A DNA stretch of 64,000 nt from the NCBI GenBank assembly GCA_029264305.1, contig JARICA010000013.1:41550-105549 (forward strand), read 5' to 3'. The DNA is from Faecalimonas sp. (GTDB lineage: Bacteria > Bacillota > Clostridia > Lachnospirales > Lachnospiraceae). Both the position numbers and the translations under genes were made by a program. Each line of letters opens with the position of its first letter. The first letter of the stretch is position 1. The notes beneath the pieces are model-generated. The model saw nothing but the letters and a program-made list of their open reading frames with translations, made no database searches and had not been told where the DNA came from. This document shows, in pieces, positions 15,705-24,791 of this stretch.

Positions 15705-16589
15705 ATGAATAAGAAAAAGAATTTACATTGGATAAATATAGGGATAATATTCAGTTGTTTGATGATAGCTTTCTTTTGTTTTCAAAAAAAGTGGGAAACA
15801 AGAACAGTTTTACGGGATACTTCTAGTGATTTAAAAGTACACTTCATGAATACAGGGCAATCAGAATCAATTTTAATACAGTCCTGTGGAAAAACTTTAC
15901 TTATTGATGGTGGGACAAATTTCACAGGTGGAAAAGTTGTTGAATATCTTCGCCGCAAGGGGATAACTTATCTCGATTATGTTGTAGGAACGCATGGTCA
16001 TGAAGATCATATTGGTGGAATTGATGCTATTTTATATAATTTTCGAGTAGGAGAGTTGTTTTTGCCTAGGCAAGAATATAATACACACTCATATAAAGAT
16101 GTTCTAGAAATAGCGAAAGCAAAACAGATACCAATTACTGTGCCAGAATGGAAAGAAAAACGTATACTTGGAGATGCAAAGATAGTGTTTTTATCACCTG
16201 AACCGAATAAAATATATGAAGATATTAATGATTCTTCACTTGCTTTAAGAGTAAGTAATAGGAAACATAGTTTTCTGTTTTGTGGAGATATTAGCAAGAA
16301 AATGGAAAAAAGAATATTGAAAACAGGTGTATATTTAAAATCGGATGTATTAAAATTAAATCATCATGGCAGTAATAATGCAAATTCTATGAAATTTTTA
16401 AAGAAAGTTTCTCCACAATATGCTGTTGTTTGTTGTGCAAAGGGAAATGCGTTTGGTCATCCTCATAAATCTGTGCTAAAACGTTTAGAAAAAAGGAAAA
16501 TACGATTGTTTCGAACTGATGAGCAAGGGGAAATTTTATTTACAAGCGATGGAAAAACTTTGATGAGCAATGTGAAGCCAATAAGATGA
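15705..16589 (+). CDS. Membrane-anchored metallo-beta-lactamase-fold hydrolase (ComEC C-terminal-like)
   Basis: 294 residues from the ATG at 15705, chosen because AAGGAGG lies 8 bases upstream. An earlier in-frame ATG at 15612 lies just beyond the aro terminator and lacks an RBS. Residues 6-25 form a signal anchor, so the domain is extracytoplasmic. The MBL fold is read as KVHFMNTGQSESILIQ, DGGTN, the metal motif THGHEDHIGG, FCGDISKKME and LNHHGSNNA. This is the architecture of ComEC/Rec2 hydrolase domains found as single proteins, which are thought to act on nucleic acid or phosphoesters. The substrate is not known. Confidence 0.82.
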   Translation: MNKKKNLHWINIGIIFSCLMIAFFCFQKKWETRTVLRDTSSDLKVHFMNTGQSESILIQSCGKTLLIDGGTNFTGGKVVEYLRRKGITYLDYVVGTHGHEDHIGGIDAILYNFRVGELFLPRQEYNTHSYKDVLEIAKAKQIPITVPEWKEKRILGDAKIVFLSPEPNKIYEDINDSSLALRVSNRKHSFLFCGDISKKMEKRILKTGVYLKSDVLKLNHHGSNNANSMKFLKKVSPQYAVVCCAKGNAFGHPHKSVLKRLEKRKIRLFRTDEQGEILFTSDGKTLMSNVKPIR

Positions 16590-16661
16590 AATTGATAATT
16601 TTCACAAAAGAAACATATTTTTTTGCTAATCTTAGAAAGACAATTAATGAGGAGAAAGATT

Positions 16662-17339
16662 ATGGAACGATTAAAAATATTAGTAGTAGATGATGAAAGT
16701 AGAATGAGAAAGTTGGTAAAGGACTTTTTGGAAAGAGATGGATTTACTGTGCTTGAAGCAGGCGACGGAGTAGAAGCCATGGATGTTTTTTATGAACACA
16801 AAGATATTGCGCTTATAATACTGGATGTGATGATGCCAAAGATGGATGGATGGCAAGTTTGCCGAGAAGTGCGGCAAATTTCCCAAGTCCCAATTATTAT
16901 GTTGACAGCAAGAACAGATGAAAGAGACGAATTACAAGGATTTGACTTAGGAGTAGATGAGTACATTTCCAAACCGTTTAGTCCGAAAATTTTAGTGGCA
17001 AGAGTGGAGGCAATTTTAAGGAGGACAAATGTCTTGTTTTCAGAAGAATCAATTGATGCAGGTGGAATTATAATAGATAAAACGGCGCATCTTGTTAAAA
17101 TTAATAATGAACCAGTGGAATTAAGTTACAAGGAATTTGAATTATTGACATATTTTGCTGAAAATCAAGGAATTGCGCTTTCAAGAGAGAAAATTTTAAA
17201 TAATGTATGGAATTATGATTATTTTGGTGATGCCCGAACCATTGATACACATGTGAAAAAGTTGAGAAATAAACTTGGAGATAAAGGTGATTATATTAAA
17301 ACCATTTGGGGAATGGGTTATAAATTTGAGGTGTCATAA
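16662..17339 (+). CDS. OmpR/PhoB-type response regulator
   Basis: 225 residues from the ATG at 16662, which has GAGGAG upstream. An in-frame ATG at 16623 lacks an RBS. The receiver domain has D10/D11, phospho-acceptor D55 (LIILDVMMPKMDG), T in MLTART and K in SKPFSP. The winged-helix output domain ends KTIWGMGYKFEV. Its stop overlaps the kinase start (TAATG). The regulon is unknown, but the pair is followed closely by ung. Confidence 0.94.
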   Translation: MERLKILVVDDESRMRKLVKDFLERDGFTVLEAGDGVEAMDVFYEHKDIALIILDVMMPKMDGWQVCREVRQISQVPIIMLTARTDERDELQGFDLGVDEYISKPFSPKILVARVEAILRRTNVLFSEESIDAGGIIIDKTAHLVKINNEPVELSYKEFELLTYFAENQGIALSREKILNNVWNYDYFGDARTIDTHVKKLRNKLGDKGDYIKTIWGMGYKFEVS

Positions 17340-18814
17340 TGAAATATTCAATTAAACGTCAGATGGCAACGGTATTCATAGGAATTGTTATTTTTATTCT
17401 TCTTGCAGTTTTTATCATGAATGGTAGATTTTTAGAAGAATATTATGTACAAAATAAAATGCAAGTACTAACAAATATATATATGTCTCTTGACAAATTC
17501 TTGGAGCAAGATGGGGAAATAGATGCAGAAAATTTGAATAAGACTTTAGGACCTTTAGTAGAAAAAAGTAATGTTTCGCTTATTGTAACAGATGCGACAG
17601 GAAGCATTAGAATCAAAATGCGTACGGATGCAGAAAATGAATCACTAAAAACTCGTCTAGTAGGATATCGCTTTCAAATTAATCAAAAAGAGAGCAAATT
17701 ATTAAAAGCAAAAGAAAAATATGAACTTAGAAAAGCAAAGGATCCACGTAACAAGATGGAATACTTGGAAATGTGGGGGGACTTTTCTAATGGATATGTG
17801 TTTTTATTTAGAACTCCATTAGAAAGTATTCGGGAAAGTGTGCTGATTTTTAACCATTTTCTTATGTGTATAGGTGTAGGTGTTATTCTTGTGAGTATTT
17901 TGATTATATGGTATTTTTCGAAAAAGATTACAGATCCGATTTTAGAATTGGCTATGATTTCAGAGAAAATGGCAGATTTGGATTTTGATGCGAAATATAC
18001 AAGTGGAGGAAAAAATGAAATCGGGATTTTAGGTTGCAATTTTAATAAAATGTCGGAAAAATTGGAAACAACCATTTCTGAATTGAAAAGTGCAAATAAT
18101 GAATTGCTGAAAGATATAGAGAAAAAAGAACAGATTGAGACAATGCGAACAGAATTTTTAGGGAATGTTTCTCACGAATTAAAAACGCCGATTGCACTTA
18201 TACAAGGATATGCCGAGGGATTAAAAGAAGGAATTAATGATGATGCAGAAAGTCGAGAATTTTATTGTGATGTAATCATGGATGAGGCAAATAAAATGAA
18301 TCAAATGGTAAGAAATCTTTTGACATTAAATCAGTTAGAGTTTGGTAAAGAAGAGATAACATTTGAACGTTTTGATATTGTAGAGTTGGTAAAAGGTGTT
18401 ATTCAGTCATGTGAGATTTTAATTCAGCAAAAAAATGTAAAAGTGAATGCTCTTATGGAAGAGTCTGTGTATGTTTGGGCCGATGAGTTTAAAGTGGAAC
18501 AGGTTATCCGAAATTATATAAGTAATGCCTTGAATCATGTGTCGGGAGAGAATATAATTGAAGTAAAGATTGTGAAAAAAACGGAAACAGTTAGAGTTTC
18601 TGTATTTAACACAGGATTTCCGATTCCAAAAGAAGATATAGCACATATTTGGGACAAATTTTACAAAGTAGATAAAGCACGTACAAGAGCATATGGAGGA
18701 AATGGTATCGGACTTTCTATTGTGAAAGCAATTATGGAATCCTTACATAAGGAATATGGTGTGAAAAATTATGATAACGGTGTAGAATTTTTTATGGAAT
18801 TGGATTTGAAATAA
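17339..18814 (+). CDS. Membrane sensor histidine kinase
   Basis: 491 residues. TM1 (about 10-28) and TM2 (about 170-193) flank an extracytoplasmic sensor of about 140 residues. A HAMP linker (KKITDPILELAMISEKMADL) and the dimerisation domain follow, with phospho-acceptor H279 in GNVSHELKTPIALIQGY. The ATPase domain shows the N box (IRNYISNALNHV), G1 (FNTGFPIP) and G2 (GGNGIGLSIVKAIMES). It is translationally coupled to the response regulator, and ung starts 24 bp downstream. The signal is unknown. The sensor region has no recognisable PAS or Cache motif by eye. Confidence 0.94.
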   Translation: MKYSIKRQMATVFIGIVIFILLAVFIMNGRFLEEYYVQNKMQVLTNIYMSLDKFLEQDGEIDAENLNKTLGPLVEKSNVSLIVTDATGSIRIKMRTDAENESLKTRLVGYRFQINQKESKLLKAKEKYELRKAKDPRNKMEYLEMWGDFSNGYVFLFRTPLESIRESVLIFNHFLMCIGVGVILVSILIIWYFSKKITDPILELAMISEKMADLDFDAKYTSGGKNEIGILGCNFNKMSEKLETTISELKSANNELLKDIEKKEQIETMRTEFLGNVSHELKTPIALIQGYAEGLKEGINDDAESREFYCDVIMDEANKMNQMVRNLLTLNQLEFGKEEITFERFDIVELVKGVIQSCEILIQQKNVKVNALMEESVYVWADEFKVEQVIRNYISNALNHVSGENIIEVKIVKKTETVRVSVFNTGFPIPKEDIAHIWDKFYKVDKARTRAYGGNGIGLSIVKAIMESLHKEYGVKNYDNGVEFFMELDLK

Positions 18815-18838
18815 GGAAATAAAGAAGGAGATACCAAC

Positions 18839-19513
18839 ATGGGAGAAATTAATAATGATTGGTTAGATGTATTGAAAGAAGAATTTAAAAAACCGTATTA
18901 TGCACAATTGCATAAAAAAGTATTGGAAGAATATAAGACAAATCTTATTTTTCCGCCGGCAGATGATATTTTTAATGCATTTCATTTGACACCATTAAAG
19001 AACGTAAAAGTAGTTATATTGGGGCAAGATCCATATCACAATGTAAATCAAGCACATGGGTTATGTTTTTCTGTGAAGCCAGAGGTGGACATTCCGCCTT
19101 CACTTGTCAATATTTATAAAGAGTTACATGATGATTTGGGGTGTGCGATTCCAAGTCATGGATACTTGACAAAATGGGCGAAACAAGGTGTGCTTATGTT
19201 AAATACAGTGTTAACTGTTCGAGCTCATCAGGCAAATTCTCATAGAGGAATAGGTTGGGAAGAGTTTACAGATGCAGCACTTCGTGCAGTTAATGAACAA
19301 GATAGGCCGATAGTATATATTTTATGGGGAAAGCCTGCACAAGCTAAGAAGTCTATGTTGACAAATCCGAAACATTTAATTTTAGAAGCACCACATCCAA
19401 GTCCATTATCAGCTTATCGAGGATTTTTTGGGAGTAAACCATTTAGTAAAACAAATACATTTTTAAAAGAACATGGAGTTGAGCCAATTGATTGGCAAAT
19501 TGAGAATCAATAA
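18839..19513 (+). CDS. ung: Uracil-DNA glycosylase, family 1
   Basis: 224 residues. The water-activating motif GQDPYH has catalytic D64, and the DNA-intercalation loop HPSPLSAYRGFFG is intact. WGKPAQAKK and the uracil-pocket segment GLCFSV are also present. It excises uracil from DNA in base excision repair. It follows the kinase gene by 24 bp with SD AAGGAG and shares its terminator, so it may be co-expressed with the two-component system. Confidence 0.97.
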   Translation: MGEINNDWLDVLKEEFKKPYYAQLHKKVLEEYKTNLIFPPADDIFNAFHLTPLKNVKVVILGQDPYHNVNQAHGLCFSVKPEVDIPPSLVNIYKELHDDLGCAIPSHGYLTKWAKQGVLMLNTVLTVRAHQANSHRGIGWEEFTDAALRAVNEQDRPIVYILWGKPAQAKKSMLTNPKHLILEAPHPSPLSAYRGFFGSKPFSKTNTFLKEHGVEPIDWQIENQ

Positions 19514-19536
19514 GAGAGGTTTTACCTCTCTTTTTT
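19513..19536 (+). terminator. Intrinsic terminator of ung
   Basis: The perfect 8-bp stem AGAGAGGT (19513-19520) / ACCTCTCT (19524-19531) has a TTT loop and is followed by a T6 run. Confidence 0.9.
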
Positions 19537-19560
19537 AGTGTTATATTTTCTATTTTTCTA

Positions 19561-19613
19561 TTGACAAATCAATGAAAATATGGTTACATGAACATATGAA
19601 CAGTTATTCATAT
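19561..19613 (+). promoter_or_regulatory. P-ATPase promoter and ArsR/CzrA-type operator
   Basis: A TTGACA -35 lies at 19561-19566, and the -10 near 19584 is weak. The inverted repeat ATATGAA-N6-TTCATAT (19594-19613) is the form of SmtB/CzrA/CadC operators. It lies between the promoter and the SD AAAGGAGGT (19614-19622). Binding by the ArsR product encoded at 22016 is predicted. Confidence 0.7.
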
Positions 19614-19630
19614 AAAGGAGGTAGAAAACA

Positions 19631-21823
19631 GTGAAAAAGCAGATAAAACAATGTAATTGCGAACACGAACATCATGAGTGCTGTTGTGGACATGAACATC
19701 ATCATGTTGAAGAAGAGAGAAAAGAATTAAAGAGTCATGGGAAAAAAGTAGTATATACAATAGAAAATATAGATTGTGCAAATTGTGCGAGTAAAATTGA
19801 AAAGAAAATGAATGCTTTACCAGAAGTAGAAGAAGCTATTTTAACTTTCGCAACAAAACAGTTGCAAGTGGCTTCAAATTCTAACGAAGATTTACTTCCG
19901 CTATTACAAGAGGTTTGCGATTCTGTGGAAGATGGAATTGTAATTACGCAAAAAAATCAAAGTATTAAAGAATTGCGTGAAGCAAAAAAAGAAAGCAAAA
20001 AAAGTGAAATTATTAGTATTGGAATAGGTGCATTTTTGTTTGTGAGTGGAATGATTTTAAAAGAGAGAATAGAAGTTTTCTCATCTATTTTATTTATTCT
20101 TTCCTATCTTATACTTGGTGCGGAAATTGTTCTTGCTGCAGGGAAAAATATTTTAAAAGGAAAAGTGTTTGATGAAAACTTTTTAATGAGTATGGCAACT
20201 TTATCAGCCTTTGCTATAGGGGAATTTTCAGAAGCTGTTGGCGTTATGCTTTTTTATCGTATTGGAGAATTGTTTGAACAGATTGCGGTAGAACGAAGTC
20301 GTTCGCAAATTATGGAAGCAGTTGATTTAAGGCCAGAAGTTGTAAGTAGGGTAATTGGAGAAACAGTAGAAATAATTCCATCTGAGGAAGCAAAAGTAGG
20401 AGATATTGTCCTTGTGCGTGCAGGTGATAGAATTCCACTAGATAGTATTATTGTCGAAGGGAAGAGTCAAATAGATACTTCAGCCGTAACAGGAGAACCT
20501 GTTCCTGTTCAAGTAAAAGAAGGAGAAAGGGTTACTTCAGGATGTGTTAATTTAACGGGTATGTTGAAAGTGCGAGTGGAAAAGATGCTAGAAGATTCTA
20601 TGGTCAGTCGAATTTTACATTCGGTAGAAAATGCAGCATCAAGTAAACCTAAAATTGATCGGTTTATTACAAAATTTGCAAGAATATATACCCCATTTGT
20701 AGTTATACTTGCGTTGGCAACAGCAATTATTCCTTCTGTAATTACAGGAAACTGGGAACATTGGATTTATACAGCGATCACTTTTCTTGTTATTAGTTGT
20801 CCTTGTGCATTGGTTTTGAGTGTTCCACTTGCATTCTTTTCTGGAATAGGTGCTGGGTCTAAAAAAGGAATTTTATTTAAGGGCGGTATAGCATTAGAAG
20901 GACTAAAAGATGTAAAACAGGTTGTTGTAGATAAAACAGGAACAATAACAGAAGGAAACTTTATATTACAAAAATGTGTTGCTTTGTCTGGAACAGAAGA
21001 AGAATTACTTTATTTAGCAGGTAATTGTGAAATGATATCTACGCATCCGATAGGGAATAGTATCGTTATGGCAGGAAAAGCAAAAGGTTTGCAGTTAGAA
21101 CGTCCGCAAAAAGCTGAGGAAATTTCTGGAAAAGGTATTCGTGCTACGTTGAAAGAAGGAGAAGTCCTTTGTGGGAATCGTTCTTTAATGGAAGAAAATC
21201 AAATAAATTTACAACAGTATGAAAAGAAATCCTATGGAACAGAAGTATTAGTTGCATTAAACAGAAAATTTATTGGTTATTTGGTGATTGCAGATACCAT
21301 TAAGGAAGATGCCGAGTCAGCGGTTTGTAAAATAAAAGAAGAAAAAATAGGTATTACCATGCTGACTGGAGATACAAAGAAAAGTGCAGATGCTATTGCA
21401 AGAAAAGTTGGAATTCAGGACGTTTACGCACAACTTCTTCCACAAGATAAATTGGAAAAATTACAACATATTCGCAAAGAAAAAGGAAGAGTTATGTTTG
21501 TAGGTGATGGTATTAACGATGCGCCTGTTTTAGCAGGAGCTGATGTAGGAGCAGCGATGGGAAGTGGAGCAGATGTAGCTATAGAAGTGGCAGATGTTGT
21601 ATTTATGAATTCGTCTGTGGAATCAATACCGACAGCGATTCATATTGCAAAGCAAACGGGAAGAATTGCTATGCAGAATGTGATTTTTGCTTTGGTAATA
21701 AAGATACTTGTAATGGTACTTGGACTTTTGGGATTTGCAAATATGTGGTTGGCTGTTTTTGCAGATACAGGAGTAGCAATGCTTTGTGTATTAAATTCAA
21801 TACGAGTTCTATATAAGAAATAA
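19631..21823 (+). CDS. Zn/Cd/Pb-type heavy-metal P1B ATPase
   Basis: 730 residues from a GTG at 19631, fixed by the perfect SD 8 bases upstream. The start of the protein is a His/Cys-rich stretch (residues 8-25, including HECCCGHEHHH). A heavy-metal-associated domain with DCANC (C49, C52) follows. Eight or so membrane segments carry the CPC transport motif C390-P-C392 (SCPCALVLSVPL). Other motifs are TGEPVPV, phosphorylated D434 in DKTGTITEG, the HP locus (STHPIGN), TGDTKKSA and GDGINDAP. CPC with no CPx-Cu features points to a ZntA/CadA-type exporter. An ArsR gene downstream and an ArsR-type operator upstream support metal-induced detoxification. The exact metal preference (Zn, Cd or Pb) is not decided. 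Confidence 0.93.
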   Translation: MKKQIKQCNCEHEHHECCCGHEHHHVEEERKELKSHGKKVVYTIENIDCANCASKIEKKMNALPEVEEAILTFATKQLQVASNSNEDLLPLLQEVCDSVEDGIVITQKNQSIKELREAKKESKKSEIISIGIGAFLFVSGMILKERIEVFSSILFILSYLILGAEIVLAAGKNILKGKVFDENFLMSMATLSAFAIGEFSEAVGVMLFYRIGELFEQIAVERSRSQIMEAVDLRPEVVSRVIGETVEIIPSEEAKVGDIVLVRAGDRIPLDSIIVEGKSQIDTSAVTGEPVPVQVKEGERVTSGCVNLTGMLKVRVEKMLEDSMVSRILHSVENAASSKPKIDRFITKFARIYTPFVVILALATAIIPSVITGNWEHWIYTAITFLVISCPCALVLSVPLAFFSGIGAGSKKGILFKGGIALEGLKDVKQVVVDKTGTITEGNFILQKCVALSGTEEELLYLAGNCEMISTHPIGNSIVMAGKAKGLQLERPQKAEEISGKGIRATLKEGEVLCGNRSLMEENQINLQQYEKKSYGTEVLVALNRKFIGYLVIADTIKEDAESAVCKIKEEKIGITMLTGDTKKSADAIARKVGIQDVYAQLLPQDKLEKLQHIRKEKGRVMFVGDGINDAPVLAGADVGAAMGSGADVAIEVADVVFMNSSVESIPTAIHIAKQTGRIAMQNVIFALVIKILVMVLGLLGFANMWLAVFADTGVAMLCVLNSIRVLYKK

Positions 21824-21862
21824 ATATCTTAAAAAAGAAGATAGGAACTTATTCTCTTAAAG

Positions 21863-21902
21863 TCTCTGAAAATATCCGTTAAGGGATGTTTCAGAGATTT
21901 TT
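21863..21902 (+). terminator. Terminator of the P-ATPase gene
   Basis: TCTCTGAA (21863-21870) pairs with TTCAGAGA (21890-21897). The inner ATCC/GGGAT pair extends the stem, and ATTTTTAG follows. Confidence 0.75.
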
Positions 21903-21956
21903 AGATTTTATATCGAATATAATTGTTTGCAAAAATAAAGGAATGCAATAGAAATC

Positions 21957-21984
21957 TTGACCGATAGAGGAAATCAGTTATAAT
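21957..21984 (+). promoter_or_regulatory. Promoter of the ArsR gene
   Basis: TTGACC (21957-21962), 16-nt spacer, TATAAT (21979-21984). No ATGAA-type inverted repeat is visible here, so the regulator may not repress itself. Confidence 0.65.
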
Positions 21985-22015
21985 AAGTTTAGAATATTTA
22001 GAGAGGAAGTATTGT

Positions 22016-22375
22016 ATGGAAAAATTAGAAATAGAATGTTGCGGATCGATACATCTTCATACAAAAGCAATTCATCAAGTGAAAGATCATATGCCAAAAG
22101 AAGATAAATTAACTGATTTAGCAGATTTCTTTAAGGTGTTTGGTGATCCCACAAGAATAAAGATATTGTATGTTTTATTGCAATCAGAAATGTGCGTGTG
22201 TGATTTGGCAGAAGTTTTGGAGATGACACAGTCAGCTATCTCCCATCAACTTCGTGTATTAAAACAAGCGAAGTTAGTTAAGAATAGAAGAGATGGAAAA
22301 ACGGTATTTTATTCTTTGGCAGATGGACATATACAAACAATTTTAAATCAAGGAATGGAACATATTTCAGAATAA
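22016..22375 (+). CDS. ArsR/SmtB-family metal-sensing repressor
   Basis: 119 residues with the ArsR winged helix (FKVFGDPTRIKILYVL; recognition helix TQSAISHQLRVLKQAKLV). It has both known metal-site types. The alpha3/alpha3N-type site is C60-V-C62 with N-terminal C8/C9. The alpha5-type site matches DXHX10HXXE exactly (D103, H105, H116, E119). That combination is CadC/SmtB-like and fits Zn/Cd/Pb sensing. Metal binding would release it from the operator before the P-ATPase gene. It heads an apparent operon with the TPR lipoprotein and hflX, starting from its own promoter. Confidence 0.92.
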   Translation: MEKLEIECCGSIHLHTKAIHQVKDHMPKEDKLTDLADFFKVFGDPTRIKILYVLLQSEMCVCDLAEVLEMTQSAISHQLRVLKQAKLVKNRRDGKTVFYSLADGHIQTILNQGMEHISE

Positions 22376-22386
22376 GGAGAAGTAAA

Positions 22387-22908
22387 ATGAAGAAGAAACT
22401 ATCTGTATTGTTGTGCATGGCCTGTGTGTTTTTATTGACAGGTTGTACTGGGAAAATAGATAAAGGAGTAAAACATTTAGAGAAAAAAGAATATAAAGAA
22501 GCAGTAGAGAGTTTTGCTAAGGCAATTGATGGAGGAGAAGAGGTTGCAGAGGCATATCATGGACAAGGGATCGCTTATTGGGAAATGAAACAGTATGATG
22601 AAGCGAAAAATGCGATGCTAAATTATTTGAAGGAGAATGGGAAACCAACTGCAACAGTGTATCAGATTTTAGGAGATTCTGAAATGGAGTTAAAAAACTA
22701 TGAAGAAGCTATTCAGCATTATTTAAAGGGAATGAGCTGTGAAGGACTTAATGAAAAACAGCTACAAGAAATGTCTTATAATGAAATTATCGCTTATGAA
22801 AAACTTCATGATTGGAATAGTGCAAAAGCAAAAATCTCAGCATATGTAGAAAAATATCCTGATGATAAGGAAGCAAAAAAAGAAGCAGAATTTTTGGAAA
22901 CGAGATAG
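22387..22908 (+). CDS. TPR-repeat lipoprotein
   Basis: 173 residues. The signal peptide ends in a lipobox LLTGC, with acylated C20. At least three TPR units follow (KEYKEAVESFAKAIDGGEE, KQYDEAKNAMLNYLKENG, KNYEEAIQHYLKGM). It should be tethered to the outer face of the membrane and act as a protein-interaction scaffold. It begins 11 bp after the ArsR stop and ends 4 bp before hflX, so all three appear co-transcribed. No specific role is assignable. Confidence 0.85.
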   Translation: MKKKLSVLLCMACVFLLTGCTGKIDKGVKHLEKKEYKEAVESFAKAIDGGEEVAEAYHGQGIAYWEMKQYDEAKNAMLNYLKENGKPTATVYQILGDSEMELKNYEEAIQHYLKGMSCEGLNEKQLQEMSYNEIIAYEKLHDWNSAKAKISAYVEKYPDDKEAKKEAEFLETR

Positions 22909-22912
22909 AGAT

Positions 22913-24160
22913 ATGGTAGAAATGATAGAATTATCAAAAGAAATTGAAAAAGTTATTTTAGTTGGAGTGAGTGTAGAAGACGATGATGATACGGAAAAAT
23001 CTTTAGATGAGTTAGAAGAACTTGCAAGAACTGCAGGAGCGGTTACAGTGGGAAGAGTGATACAAAATCGCGAACAAATTCATCCGGCTACTTATGTAGG
23101 AAAAGGGAAAATAGAAGAAATCAAAGAACTTTTATGGGAAACAGAAGCAACAGGTATTATTTGTGATGATGAGTTGTCTCCTGCACAACTTGGAAATTTA
23201 CAAGATGCACTAGATACAAAAGTGATGGATAGAACCCTTATTATTTTAGATATATTTGCAGAGAGAGCATCTACAAGTGAAGGGAAAATTCAAGTTGAAC
23301 TTGCACAGTTAAAATATCGTCAATCAAGGCTTGTTGGTTTGGGAAAATCACTTTCAAGACTAGGTGGTGGAATAGGAACGAGAGGCCCAGGAGAGAAGAA
23401 ACTGGAGATGGATAGGCGATTAATTAAAGGAAGAATTGCTCAGTTAAATAGAGAATTAAAAGAAGTGAAGCGTCATAGGGAGGTAACAAGGGAACAGAGA
23501 AATCGAAATCATTTACCAGTAATTGCTATTGTGGGATATACAAATGCTGGAAAATCTACTTTGTTAAACAAATTGACAGGAGCATCTGTACTTGAAGAAG
23601 ATAAACTTTTCGCAACATTAGATCCAACAACAAGAGGATTAAAATTGCAAAGTAAGCAAGAAATTTTATTGACAGACACAGTTGGATTTATTCGTAAACT
23701 GCCACATCATTTAATAGAGGCATTTAAAAGTACTTTGGAAGAAGCAAAGTATGCAGACATTATTTTGCATGTTGTAGATGCATCGAATCCACAATTAGAT
23801 GAGCAGATGCACATTGTGTATGAAACTTTACAACAATTAGAAGTAGTAAATAAACCAATTATTACAGCATTTAATAAACAGGATAAAGCAGATGTGGAAA
23901 TGATAATAAGAGATTTTAAGGCTGATTATCTTGTGAAGATTTCTGCGAAGACAGGAATGGGTTTGGATGTTTTGCTAGAGACGATTGAGGAAGTATTGCG
24001 TCAGCAAAAAGTTATGGTAGAAAGAGTATATCCATATAAAGAGGCTGGGAAAATACAGTTGATTAGAAAATATGGGGAGCTTCTTACGGAAGAATATAAG
24101 GAAGAGGGCATTTTTGTAAAAGCCTATGTTCCTGTGGAACTTTATGGAAAAATTCAATAA
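22913..24160 (+). CDS. hflX: Ribosome-associated GTPase HflX
   Basis: About 415 residues from the ATG at 22913. An in-frame ATG at 22862 lies within the lipoprotein gene and is not favoured. The N-terminal HflX domain (VTVGRVIQNREQIHPATYVGKGK in two blocks) is followed by the glycine-rich GGGIGTRGPGEKKLE signature. The G domain has G1 GYTNAGKST, G3 DTVGF, G4 NKQD and G5 SAKTG. HflX splits stalled or stress-inactivated 70S ribosomes. The RBS is weak, so translation may be coupled to the lipoprotein gene. Confidence 0.95.
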   Translation: MVEMIELSKEIEKVILVGVSVEDDDDTEKSLDELEELARTAGAVTVGRVIQNREQIHPATYVGKGKIEEIKELLWETEATGIICDDELSPAQLGNLQDALDTKVMDRTLIILDIFAERASTSEGKIQVELAQLKYRQSRLVGLGKSLSRLGGGIGTRGPGEKKLEMDRRLIKGRIAQLNRELKEVKRHREVTREQRNRNHLPVIAIVGYTNAGKSTLLNKLTGASVLEEDKLFATLDPTTRGLKLQSKQEILLTDTVGFIRKLPHHLIEAFKSTLEEAKYADIILHVVDASNPQLDEQMHIVYETLQQLEVVNKPIITAFNKQDKADVEMIIRDFKADYLVKISAKTGMGLDVLLETIEEVLRQQKVMVERVYPYKEAGKIQLIRKYGELLTEEYKEEGIFVKAYVPVELYGKIQ

Positions 24161-24170
24161 GAAAAGGAAA

Positions 24171-24197
24171 ACGGAGAATTTCAGGGGAATTCTCCGT
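24171..24197 (+). terminator. Hairpin after hflX
   Basis: A perfect 10-bp stem, ACGGAGAATT (24171-24180) with AATTCTCCGT (24188-24197), has a 7-nt loop. Only a short T-rich tail follows. Confidence 0.65.
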
Positions 24198-24220
24198 TCA
24201 TTATATCATAGGAGAGAAAA

Positions 24221-24781
24221 ATGAAAAAATATCAGATAACAGAGTGGTGTCATCATTTTATAAAAAATCATGTTGAAAATGGAGAAGTTTGTATTGATGC
24301 TACAGCAGGAAATGGAAATGATACGTTACTTTTAGCAGAACTTGTAGGAGAAAAGGGGAAAGTGTATGCTTTTGATATACAAGAACAAGCATTACAAAAG
24401 ACGAGGGAAAGGTTAGAAGAAAAGGGATTAGACAATCGTGTAGAACTTATTCTAGAAAGCCATGAAAAAATGGAACAATTGGTAAAAGAAGAAGTGTCTT
24501 GCGTTGTATTTAATTTTGGTTATCTTCCGGGAGGAAATCACTTTCTTTCTACAAAGACGGAAAGCAGTATAAAAGCCATTCAAGGTGGTTTGTCTTTGTT
24601 AAAAAAAGGTGGAATGATGAGTCTTTGCATTTACAGTGGAGGAGATAGCGGATTTGAAGAAAAGGAAGGGATTTTGCAGTATTTACATAGGTTGGATAGC
24701 AAAAAATATCTTGTGATTGTTAGTCAGTATTATAATCGTCCAAACAATCCACCCATTCCAGCAATCATCATAAAATTATAG
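24221..24781 (+). CDS. mnmM: MnmM (YtqB)-like tRNA methyltransferase
   Basis: 186 residues, the YtqB/MnmM length. The class I SAM fold shows motif I DATAGNGNDTLLLAEL, DIQ after beta-2, and VVFNFGYLPGG at the motif IV position. The ending SQYYNRPNNPPIPAIIIKL matches the family. MnmM methylates the aminomethyl group of nm5s2U34 in tRNA to give mnm5s2U, the step done by MnmC in E. coli. The identification rests on recognisable family motifs read by eye. It stands 10 bp upstream of addB. Confidence 0.8.
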   Translation: MKKYQITEWCHHFIKNHVENGEVCIDATAGNGNDTLLLAELVGEKGKVYAFDIQEQALQKTRERLEEKGLDNRVELILESHEKMEQLVKEEVSCVVFNFGYLPGGNHFLSTKTESSIKAIQGGLSLLKKGGMMSLCIYSGGDSGFEEKEGILQYLHRLDSKKYLVIVSQYYNRPNNPPIPAIIIKL

Positions 24782-24791
24782 GAGGGGAAAA

